NCBI GenBank assembly: GCA_017622635.1 | Contig: JAGAQS010000329.1 | Span: 1-16,530 of the forward strand | Reading direction: 5' to 3' | Origin: Ruminococcus sp. | GTDB taxonomy: Bacteria > Bacillota > Clostridia > Oscillospirales > Ruminococcaceae | DNA length: 16,530 bases | Part shown: piece by piece, positions 1 through 6,558 of the stretch | How the letters are laid out: each line of letters opens with the position of its first letter | How positions within the stretch are numbered: the first letter of the stretch is position 1 | Notes under the pieces: model-generated | Seen by the model: the letters and a program-made list of their open reading frames with translations, nothing else | Databases searched by the model: none | What the model was told of the DNA's origin: nothing | Position numbers and translations under genes: made by a program

Positions 1-157
1 CCTTATCATCAGTAAGCGACTTGAAATAAAGCTTGTCAATAGCGTCGCTGGAATTAGAGATAAGTTCTCTGAGGAAAATTTCCTTGTGTGTATAAATTGA
101 ATGAATCATCATATCAAGGAGTTTTTTGGACTCTGCCCTGAACTGTCTGGTTTCCAT
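1..157 (-). CDS. htpG: Molecular chaperone HtpG (Hsp90), N-terminal fragment
   Basis: This is the first 52 codons of an Hsp90-family ATP-dependent cytosolic chaperone; the rest lies beyond the left edge. The reverse strand reads [20 protein letters not shown] and continues through the GHKL ATPase signature [12 protein letters not shown] (about residues 29-39), with the catalytic Glu at 31 and the Mg/ATP-binding Asn at 35. Both are invariant in HtpG. The ATG at 155-157 is preceded by GGAG at 168-171 with a 10-base gap, which fixes the start. The gene has its own promoter and a CIRCE operator just upstream, so it should be repressed by HrcA and induced by heat or protein damage. It is divergent from rny. 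Identification is firm although only the N-terminus is visible. Confidence 0.93.
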   Translation of the reverse strand, partial: METRQFRAESKKLLDMMIHSIYTHKEIFLRELISNSSDAIDKLYFKSLTDDK

Positions 158-182
158 AAAAAAACATCTCCAAATCATAATT

Positions 183-209
183 TTAGCACTCTCACTCTTT
201 GAGTGCTAA
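183..209 (-). promoter_or_regulatory. CIRCE operator (HrcA-binding inverted repeat)
   Basis: A perfect inverted repeat TTAGCACTC-N9-GAGTGCTAA matches the CIRCE consensus exactly, including the 9-base spacer. It lies between the htpG -10 box (214-219) and the htpG ribosome site (168-171), at or just after the transcription start. In other Firmicutes HrcA binds this element and blocks transcription of groE and dnaK operons. Confidence 0.97.
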
Positions 210-213
210 AAAC

Positions 214-243
214 AGTATATAACTTTTTCACACGTAAAGTCAA
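214..243 (-). promoter_or_regulatory. htpG promoter (SigA type)
   Basis: On the minus strand TTGACT (238-243) and TATACT (214-219) are separated by 18 bases. The start point should fall about 7 bases further on, at the beginning of CIRCE, so a bound repressor would block initiation. Confidence 0.8.
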
Positions 244-345
244 GTGCCTGAGGAAATATTTACAATTTATTCACAAATAAACTGCCGTCGATTTTTTCAC
301 GCCAAAAAAATATACTCTTTTTTGTAATTATTCATAAGAAATCTA

Positions 346-374
346 TTGACATAAGTGCAGAAAAAGTATATAAT
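346..374 (+). promoter_or_regulatory. Consensus SigA promoter for the rny leader
   Basis: TTGACA (346-351), a spacer of exactly 17 bases, and TATAAT (369-374): a perfect vegetative promoter pointing toward rny. Transcription should start near 381, about 310 nt before the rny start codon. Confidence 0.9.
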
Positions 375-380
375 AATTAT

Positions 381-690
381 GTTGTATTTATTTGCAGAAT
401 ATTACTTCAGGCAGTATTTGCAGCTTTGTTTTAAATCATTACGGCGAATGCCCTCCGTAAAAAGATATAAGGAGTCCGCACCCCCGCCTTTACCGTATTA
501 CAATAACGGAACAAATATGGACATTTACTGTCCGCTATGTTTTGCGGGTTTTAATCTTACGGTTAAGCCCTTAATCAATATATTTTAACAAATGAATAAA
601 ATGATGCGGCATTTACCGCCTTTAAGTAGTAATCAGATTTATGATACAAGTTTATTTTACTAATTATATTTAAAGGAGGTAATGCACTGT
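381..690 (+). other. Long structured leader of rny, or a separate small RNA
   Basis: No convincing coding sequence lies here, but several hairpins can be read by eye: 394-421 (7 bp with one bulged G), TTACGG/CCGTAA at 439-460, CCGT/ACGG at 493-509, GGACA/TGTCC at 519-533, CCGC/GCGG at 532-547, a 6-bp stem TTAATC/GGTTAA capped by GGG/CCC at 546-570, and GCGG/CCGC near 606-619. Neighbouring stems in 519-570 share bases (C532-C533 and G546-G547), so they exclude each other, as in a switching leader. No hairpin with a clean U-run is present, so the RNA probably continues into rny. It matches no RNA family I can name; a 6S-like RNA or a cis-regulatory leader are both possible. The 77-codon frame across this region starts inside the promoter and has no ribosome site. 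Confidence 0.45.
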
Positions 691-2280
691 ATGAACTTGA
701 CAATTTCTATCGTCCTTATTATTGTCGCACTTATAGTAGGTGCGGTTGTTGCCGGCTTTATCACTTACAACAAAGCTTATAAAAAAGGCGTTGATGCAGG
801 TATCGAACAGCGTAAGCAGCAGGCAGAAGCCGTTATGGGTTCAGCCGAAAAACAGGCGGAGCGTATAATTGAGGACGCTGAAAAGGACGCCGACAACAAG
901 AAAAAAAGTGCGTTGGTTGAAGCTAAAGACGAAATTCACAAGCTCCGCACTGAAGCAGATAAGGAAATCAAGGAACGCAGAGCAGAGCTGTCACGTCAGG
1001 AAAGACGTATGCAGCAAAAAGAGGAAAATCTTGACAAAAAAACAGATAACCTTGAAAGAAAAGACGATATCCTCAATCAGAAAATCAAATCTGCCGACGA
1101 AAAACTCAAGGAAGCAGAAACCATTAAAAAAAGTCAGATGGACGTTCTCGAAAAAATCTCCGAATTTACCAGAGAACAGGCAAAAGAATACATACTTTCC
1201 AAGCTCGAAGATGACCTCATACATGAAAAAGCCGTCAAGGTTGCCGCTTATGAACAGCAGGTAAAAGATGAATGTCAGGAAAAGGCAAGGAGTTATATTT
1301 CACTTGCTATCGCCAAAGTCGCATCAGACCAGGTTTCAGAAACAGCTGTTTCCGTTGTTCCCCTCCCGAATGACGAAATGAAAGGTCGTATTATAGGACG
1401 TGAGGGAAGAAATATCCGAACCCTCGAAACCCTTACGGGTGTTGACCTTATTATTGACGACACACCCGAAGCCATCACTCTCTCCTGCTTTGACCAGATT
1501 CGCCGTGAAATTGCAAGAATTGCACTTGAAAAACTTATCGCCGACGGTCGTATCCACCCCACACGTATTGAGGAAATGGTTGACAAGGCACGCCGTGAGG
1601 TCGAATACCGCATAAAACAGGAGGGCGAACGTGCTGTAATTGAAACAAACGTCCACGGTATAAACCACGAACTTATAAAACTTATCGGCAGACTTAAATT
1701 CCGTACAAGTTACAGACAGAACGTACTTGACCACTCTATTGAAGTTGCCAAACTCTGCGGAGTTCTCGCCTCTGAACTCGGTGTAGACGCAAATATGGCA
1801 AGACGTGCAGGACTTCTTCACGATATCGGTAAGGCTCTTACTTCCGAAATCGAAGGTTCACACGTTCAGATAGGTGTTGACGTATGTAAAAAATACAACG
1901 AAAGTCCTGTTGTTATCCATGCCGTTGAGGCACATCACAACGATGTAGAACCGAAAACGGTTATAGCCTGCATCGTTCAGGCTGCCGACGCTATCTCCGC
2001 AGCAAGACCTGCCGCAAGAAGCGAAAACTATGAAAGCTATATCAAGCGACTCCAGAAACTTGAAGAAATATGCACCTCTTATGAAGGTGTTGAAAAATGC
2101 TTTGCTGTTCAGGCAGGACGTGAAGTCAGAATCATGGTTGTACCGGAAGTCATCAACGATGAGAAAATGGTACTTGTCGCAAGACAGATTGCACAGCAGA
2201 TTGAGTCCGAAATGGATTATCCCGGACAGATTAAAGTCAATCTTATCCGTGAAAGCAGGGTTACTGACTACGCAAAATAA
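691..2280 (+). CDS. rny: Ribonuclease Y, membrane-anchored endoribonuclease
   Basis: RNase Y starts decay of many mRNAs in Firmicutes and acts at the membrane with the degradosome. Order of parts, counted from the ATG at 691: a transmembrane helix (about 3-25), a long charged coiled coil (about 35-190), a KH domain with GRIIGREG (232-239), and an HD phosphohydrolase domain with metal-binding H348 and the HD pair at 377-378 (HDIGKA), ending at residue 529. The length fits the family (about 520). An in-frame ATG at 682 would add three residues, but it sits 2 bases after AGGAGG (674-679), too close; the ATG at 691 has an 11-base gap and is preferred. The gene is expressed from the promoter at 346-374 through a long structured leader and ends in a strong terminator, so it appears monocistronic. 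Confidence 0.96.
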   Translation: MNLTISIVLIIVALIVGAVVAGFITYNKAYKKGVDAGIEQRKQQAEAVMGSAEKQAERIIEDAEKDADNKKKSALVEAKDEIHKLRTEADKEIKERRAELSRQERRMQQKEENLDKKTDNLERKDDILNQKIKSADEKLKEAETIKKSQMDVLEKISEFTREQAKEYILSKLEDDLIHEKAVKVAAYEQQVKDECQEKARSYISLAIAKVASDQVSETAVSVVPLPNDEMKGRIIGREGRNIRTLETLTGVDLIIDDTPEAITLSCFDQIRREIARIALEKLIADGRIHPTRIEEMVDKARREVEYRIKQEGERAVIETNVHGINHELIKLIGRLKFRTSYRQNVLDHSIEVAKLCGVLASELGVDANMARRAGLLHDIGKALTSEIEGSHVQIGVDVCKKYNESPVVIHAVEAHHNDVEPKTVIACIVQAADAISAARPAARSENYESYIKRLQKLEEICTSYEGVEKCFAVQAGREVRIMVVPEVINDEKMVLVARQIAQQIESEMDYPGQIKVNLIRESRVTDYAK

Positions 2281-2288
2281 GTCAACGC

Positions 2289-2318
2289 AATGCGGACGGC
2301 AGAACCGTCCGCATTTTT
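2289..2318 (+). terminator. Rho-independent terminator of rny
   Basis: A near-perfect stem of about 11 bp (AATGCGGACGG pairing with CCGTCCGCATT), loop CAGAA, then a run of T. It lies 9 bases after the rny stop codon. Confidence 0.93.
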
Positions 2319-2359
2319 CATAATCAGAATCATAAATATTAATAAAAGGAGATGTTACA

Positions 2360-4069
2360 ATGAAAAATAAATCATTCAAAAAGAAATTCATATCGTTGTC
2401 TATGGCACTTTCTGTTTCGGTATGTGCCATAACGATTCCTGCAATTGCAGGCTGGGAACAGATAGGCTGTATGGGCGACCTCAATAACGATACTGAAGTG
2501 AATATTGCCGACCTGCTTCTTCTTTCAAAGCATATTCTAAATAAACTCTCCCTTACGTCCGAAAATTCTTATCATATAGACTACAATTATTATTCCGTAA
2601 ACGGCAGTGACCCCGACAATTCCCTTGAATATTTACATACTGCCGATATAAATCAGGACGGAAAAATTGATGTTTTTGATTTGGTTATGATGAGAAAATA
2701 TGTAATAAACCAATGGGGAGAACCTGTATACAGGTGGTCAGACGACACCGAAACTTCCACGTCGTCAACTTCAACCGCCACAACAACAACCACTTCAACA
2801 AGTTCTGTACAGGAAACCACCACTTCCACAACTGCCGTAATGTCGGAATTTGTCGAAGCACCTGTAAAAGATTTATACGGTTCTATGCCATCTCAGGACG
2901 ATGCCGAACTTGTAATATTCTATGTTGATTTTCCCGACTGTAAATATCAGTACGACCCGTCAGCAGAAGAAATAGAAAAAATTGCTTTCGGTGACAAAAA
3001 CACAGAGGACAAAAATTATCCGTTTGAAAGTATGTCCGCTTTCTATAACCGTTCGTCAAAGGGAAACATGAAGCTTGACGGAAAGGTTTTCCGCTACACC
3101 ACAAAGGAAAACAAATCCGCATATGAGGGCGATATATATCATGTAAATCTGATAAATGAAGTCTATCAGGCGTTTGAAAACAGTGAGGACTTTACGCAGT
3201 TTGACGGCAACGGTGACAAAATAATTGACGCTACACTTATATCTGTTCCCACAGATGCAGGTGCGGACAACTGGTGGCCCGCAGCGGGACAGTACGGCGG
3301 TTCAAACGGTCTGAAAGTTGACGGTATGTCCGTTGGTCACGTAATAGTCGGAAACGCACAGATAGAAAGCAAAACCGATTACAAAAACTTCAACAGCAGT
3401 TATCTTCACGAAATCGGTCACTGTATGGGACTTCCCGATTTTTACCTGTACAACGGTGAAAAAGATTTCGAGGGTATGCACGGCTCGGCAGGTTATGACC
3501 TCATGGACGAGGCGGATTCCGACTTTTCCGCAGTTTCAAAGCTTATGCTTGGCTGGTTTAAGAAAGAACAGATTGAAATATATGACCGTTCGGCAGGTAC
3601 TCAGACTTTCACCCTCACAAATGCACAGACAGATGACGGCAACTGTGTTATTATCCCGTACGGAAAACTTGAGGGCAATTATTATTCTGAATATTTTATA
3701 GTTGAATACACAACACTTGATGTCAACAACAGTAACATCAAAAAAGATTTCTGGTGGAAACCGACAGGCAGCGGTATACGTGTTATTCACGTAAACGGCG
3801 AAATATCGGACAATGCAGGCTGGAAATACTGGAAATACGCAAGCGGTCAGAATGAGGCTACAAACAACGATGCGGGAAAACGTTTTGTCCGTATTATAGA
3901 CGATACCGATACAGATAACCTTTACCGTACGGGTGATGTGATTGACAGCAGTATTTCGGGGTTCAACTGGTACGACGAAAACGGTGAACAGTCTGTTGAC
4001 CCTGAAATAAAAATAACCGTTGGCGAACAGGACGGCGACAACTACACAATAACAATTTCAGAAAAATAA
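2360..4069 (+). CDS. Secreted M6-type zinc metalloprotease with N-terminal dockerin
   Basis: Predicted exported protease that could attach to a cohesin-bearing scaffold. The 569 residues contain, in order: a signal peptide (about 1-31, KKK then a hydrophobic stretch ending AIA); a dockerin with two calcium-binding repeats (GDLNNDTEVNIAD, 39-51, and ADINQDGKIDVFD, 95-107) with ligands D40/N42/D44/N48/D51 and D96/N98/D100/D104/D107; a Ser/Thr-rich linker (131-158); and a catalytic region with HEIGHCMGLPD (350-360), supplying H350, E351, H354 and D360, followed by a Met-turn-like GYDLMD (378-383). The HExxHxxGxxD pattern is that of M6 (immune inhibitor A-like) peptidases. The dockerin is N-terminal and its repeats are further apart than usual. 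AGGAG stands before the ATG. No promoter is evident in the 40 bp after the rny terminator. The next gene follows after 20 bp. The substrate is unknown. Confidence 0.88.
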   Translation: MKNKSFKKKFISLSMALSVSVCAITIPAIAGWEQIGCMGDLNNDTEVNIADLLLLSKHILNKLSLTSENSYHIDYNYYSVNGSDPDNSLEYLHTADINQDGKIDVFDLVMMRKYVINQWGEPVYRWSDDTETSTSSTSTATTTTTSTSSVQETTTSTTAVMSEFVEAPVKDLYGSMPSQDDAELVIFYVDFPDCKYQYDPSAEEIEKIAFGDKNTEDKNYPFESMSAFYNRSSKGNMKLDGKVFRYTTKENKSAYEGDIYHVNLINEVYQAFENSEDFTQFDGNGDKIIDATLISVPTDAGADNWWPAAGQYGGSNGLKVDGMSVGHVIVGNAQIESKTDYKNFNSSYLHEIGHCMGLPDFYLYNGEKDFEGMHGSAGYDLMDEADSDFSAVSKLMLGWFKKEQIEIYDRSAGTQTFTLTNAQTDDGNCVIIPYGKLEGNYYSEYFIVEYTTLDVNNSNIKKDFWWKPTGSGIRVIHVNGEISDNAGWKYWKYASGQNEATNNDAGKRFVRIIDDTDTDNLYRTGDVIDSSISGFNWYDENGEQSVDPEIKITVGEQDGDNYTITISEK

Positions 4070-4089
4070 TCAAAGAAAGGCTTTTCAAA

Positions 4090-5499
4090 ATGTCAAAGCA
4101 ATTATTCAACACAACGGAAAAATCAAACTTCATTCTTAACATGACTGAAGAAAAATATTCTCAGCTTGCATCATACGGTCTTTCCCTCGCCTGTTTCACT
4201 ACAGCGATTTTTGCAGTCATACCCGAATTTGTTGACAAACTTTCCTACTCCATAGTATCGGGCGGTCTTGCCGTTTCGGGAGTAATATGTATGATTCTTG
4301 CACTTATTGCCGTAATGAAAAAATACATAGACATAAAAAAACTTTTTCCCGTCTGTTCATTCGGTGCAATGATTTTATGGGGAATTGTTTCCCTTATAAA
4401 CTCCTATTCCGTAAGTACTTCATTTTACGGCTTTTCAGGACGTGGCGAAGGACTTCTCGCAATTATCTTTTATTTCTGTTTCTTCATAACCGCAATGTCG
4501 GTAAAACGTGAAAAAGCAGTAAAATCAATAATAAATTCCGTTATAGCGTCGGGACTTCTTCACTCTCTTGTTGCTCTGATTCAGGTATTCACGGGAAAAT
4601 TAAGTCACTACCGTTTTATCTCTCTTGACATAAAAGCCAATGCGGCAAGCGGTCTGGCACAGTCACCCGTTTTTCTCGCAATGGTTCTCAGCCTTTCACT
4701 TACTGCGTCACTGATAATGAGCGTAACAACAGACAAAAAACGTATTTTCTATATTGTAAGTTCATGTATATTCTCGTTCGTTATGATGTTCACATATTCA
4801 CTCGTGGGAATAACAGGAATTATAATAAGTATAATTCTGTCGGCTACGGCGGTATTTATTTCAAAGTCCCCGAAAATAAGGCTTGTTTCACTGCTTTCGT
4901 CAGTGATTCCCGCCGTTGTTTCCGTAATTATTGTAAATGCCGGACTTATCGGCGAAATATCATCTTACAAACTTTACGACGGTTATTCACTCTGGTGGGC
5001 TGACTCTTATATGAGGCTTTCCTCAAGCGGTGACTACAACAGCGAAAAAGTCGATATATCCGATACTGCGGAAGTTTATGGTTATCTCAACAGTACATCT
5101 CTTGACATAATCAAAAAATACGCCCTCACTGGTACAGGTCCTGACCAACTTGTATATCCTCAGCTTTACACAAACGGCGGTCTCGATATGGAAACCACTG
5201 ACATGAGTACAATTATTTTCCTCAACAGAGGAACTTTTGACAGGGTTTACAATGAATATCTGTATACCGCCGCAACAAGAGGTATACCCTCATTAATTGC
5301 ACTTGTCCTTATACTCGGTTCGGTACTTGTAAACGGTTTCAGAAAAGTAAAGAAATCCCGTTCCGATATAGATATATGTACGTTTATGATGTTCATATGT
5401 GGTATACTGATATTTTTCATTGGTTGCAGCAATATAACTTTTTCACCGATATTCTGGACAGTTTCGGGTCTGCTTTTATGTTCTGCAAAAAAAGAATAA
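4090..5499 (+). CDS. O-antigen ligase/polymerase-like membrane protein
   Basis: A 469-residue integral membrane protein with about 10-12 hydrophobic helices, resembling the Wzy/WaaL O-antigen ligase-polymerase family, which joins or polymerises lipid-linked glycans on the outer face of the membrane. Features seen: GRGEGL at 117-122 after the third or fourth helix; a large extracytoplasmic loop (about 285-390); a GTGPDQ motif (348-353 region); and DRVYNEYLYTAATRGIP (384-400), which corresponds to the conserved loop end where many relatives have His before Asn-Glu-Tyr. Here that position is Y387. AAAGG at 4076-4080 precedes the ATG by 9 bases. It follows the dockerin protease by 20 bp and is probably co-transcribed. 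The family call rests on topology and short motifs; the glycan is unknown. Confidence 0.7.
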   Translation: MSKQLFNTTEKSNFILNMTEEKYSQLASYGLSLACFTTAIFAVIPEFVDKLSYSIVSGGLAVSGVICMILALIAVMKKYIDIKKLFPVCSFGAMILWGIVSLINSYSVSTSFYGFSGRGEGLLAIIFYFCFFITAMSVKREKAVKSIINSVIASGLLHSLVALIQVFTGKLSHYRFISLDIKANAASGLAQSPVFLAMVLSLSLTASLIMSVTTDKKRIFYIVSSCIFSFVMMFTYSLVGITGIIISIILSATAVFISKSPKIRLVSLLSSVIPAVVSVIIVNAGLIGEISSYKLYDGYSLWWADSYMRLSSSGDYNSEKVDISDTAEVYGYLNSTSLDIIKKYALTGTGPDQLVYPQLYTNGGLDMETTDMSTIIFLNRGTFDRVYNEYLYTAATRGIPSLIALVLILGSVLVNGFRKVKKSRSDIDICTFMMFICGILIFFIGCSNITFSPIFWTVSGLLLCSAKKE

Positions 5500-5556
5500 A
5501 CCTTTATTATATGCGGATTTTCATAAAATATGTAAGTATACGCTAACAAAAAACTA

Positions 5557-5584
5557 TTGATTTTTTCTGCAAATATGATAGAAT
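5557..5584 (+). promoter_or_regulatory. Promoter of the ferredoxin gene
   Basis: TTGATT (5557-5562), 16 bases, TAGAAT (5579-5584). It lies about 48 bp before the ferredoxin ATG. I see no strong terminator between the upstream membrane-protein gene and this promoter. Confidence 0.7.
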
Positions 5585-5631
5585 ATAAATACAAAGGTTT
5601 TATTCCTGAAAATTTACGGAGGTGCTTTATT

Positions 5632-5802
5632 ATGGCATATATTATTAATGATGATTGTATCAGCTGTGGTGCTTGTGCAAGTGAATGCCCTGTTGACGCT
5701 ATTTCAGAGGGCGACGGCAAGTACGTTATTGACGCAGACGCTTGCGTAGAATGTGGTGCTTGTGCAGGTGTTTGCCCTGTTGCTGCTCCTTCTGCTGAAT
5801 AA
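5632..5802 (+). CDS. Clostridial-type 2[4Fe-4S] ferredoxin
   Basis: A 56-residue low-potential electron carrier of anaerobic metabolism, soluble in the cytoplasm, that would serve partners such as pyruvate:ferredoxin oxidoreductase and hydrogenases. It has two complete CxxCxxCxxxCP cluster motifs: C9, C12, C15, C19 and C38, C41, C44, C48. In the usual fold the last Cys of each motif ligates the other cluster. The length (about 55) is canonical. The frame is open further upstream, but GGAGG at 5618-5622, 9 bases before the ATG at 5632, and the promoter at 5557-5584 define the start. The gene is flanked by its own promoter and terminator and so is monocistronic, as is common for the abundant ferredoxin of clostridia. 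Confidence 0.96.
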   Translation: MAYIINDDCISCGACASECPVDAISEGDGKYVIDADACVECGACAGVCPVAAPSAE

Positions 5803-5814
5803 TTCATGAAATTT

Positions 5815-5846
5815 AAACAGTTCCTTACGGAACTGTTTATTTTTTT
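5815..5846 (+). terminator. Terminator of the ferredoxin gene
   Basis: A perfect 10-bp stem AAACAGTTCC / GGAACTGTTT with loop TTAC, then a T-run to 5846. Confidence 0.95.
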
Positions 5847-5847
5847 C

Positions 5848-5877
5848 TTGACAATATATATTATTCTGTGTTATACT
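5848..5877 (+). promoter_or_regulatory. Promoter of the lipoprotein gene
   Basis: TTGACA (5848-5853), 18 bases, TATACT (5872-5877), beginning one base after the T-run of the ferredoxin terminator. It lies about 60 bp before the lipoprotein ATG. Confidence 0.82.
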
Positions 5878-5940
5878 ATGATTGTACATGAAAAAATTAT
5901 TTATACATCATTCAAAATAACAACAACGGAGGATTAGTAT

Positions 5941-6558
5941 ATGAAAAAATTCAGGCTTACCGCAATTATTCTCGCTATGTCACTTTCTGCCGTTTCGGCT
6001 TTTTCCTGCTCAGATAAAACTCCCGAACAATCAAGTGCGGAGATTTCATACATTGACCCGAATCAGCCCGTAAAGGAAGACCCGACAAAATATTCGGGAA
6101 ATGCAAACAAGACAAATTCTTCTTTCGGTCAGGAAATGGAAGTAAACAGTACTGCATTTACTCTCAATTCTGTCGTAAGAGTACCTGACGACGTATCTGA
6201 CAATGATTATATATATATGAATGTTACAATAAAAAACAAAACAGATATAGAATATGAAATCAGTTCACTAAATAATTTCTTTTTGGCTCTCCCTGACGGT
6301 ACGGAAATTTCATCTGATGTACGTACAAAAATAATGGCTCTTTCATCATTCCCGAAATGTATTGACGATTATATCACAATTCCTGCAAACGGTGAATTTA
6401 CAGGCTACCTTGCAGGCGGATTTGTTATTCCTCCCGACACGGATTCGTTTACTATCGGCTTCTTCCCGACACTTAACAACGAAGTAGACAAATCGGAAGT
6501 TATACTTTCACCCGTAAGTGCCGAAGATATCAGTTCAGATGACTCAGTACTCAAGTGA
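5941..6558 (+). CDS. Small secreted lipoprotein, possibly DUF4352-like
   Basis: A 205-residue predicted lipoprotein of unknown function. The N-terminus has a short positive region, a hydrophobic core and a lipobox-like AFSC with the lipidated Cys at 23. Next comes a polar, disordered-looking spacer rich in Ser, Pro and Asn (24-60), then one beta-rich domain (about 63-195). That domain has the pattern Y-I-Y-M-N-V-T-I-K-N-K, a segment ALPDGTEI, and a turn IPANGEFTGYLAGGFVIP. This arrangement resembles DUF4352-type immunoglobulin-like domains of Gram-positive lipoproteins, but I cannot confirm it. GGAGG at 5928-5932 is 8 bases before the ATG. The gene has its own promoter and terminator, and its last 8 bases overlap the end of the convergent flippase gene. 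Confidence 0.75.
   Translation: MKKFRLTAIILAMSLSAVSAFSCSDKTPEQSSAEISYIDPNQPVKEDPTKYSGNANKTNSSFGQEMEVNSTAFTLNSVVRVPDDVSDNDYIYMNVTIKNKTDIEYEISSLNNFFLALPDGTEISSDVRTKIMALSSFPKCIDDYITIPANGEFTGYLAGGFVIPPDTDSFTIGFFPTLNNEVDKSEVILSPVSAEDISSDDSVLK

Noticed and set aside
355..588. 77-codon frame between htpG and rny
   Set aside because: It starts inside the consensus promoter, upstream of the expected transcript start, has no ribosome site, and its composition looks random. The region is better read as a structured leader.
1336..2484. Long frames antisense to rny (161 and 208 codons)
   Set aside because: They lie opposite a clear RNase Y gene, lack ribosome sites and have Cys/Phe/Ser-rich translations typical of shadows of a biased coding strand.
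2749..2833. Possible tandem DNA repeat (Thr/Ser codons)
   Set aside because: The similarity comes from a low-complexity Ser/Thr linker in the protease; no fixed repeat unit is present.
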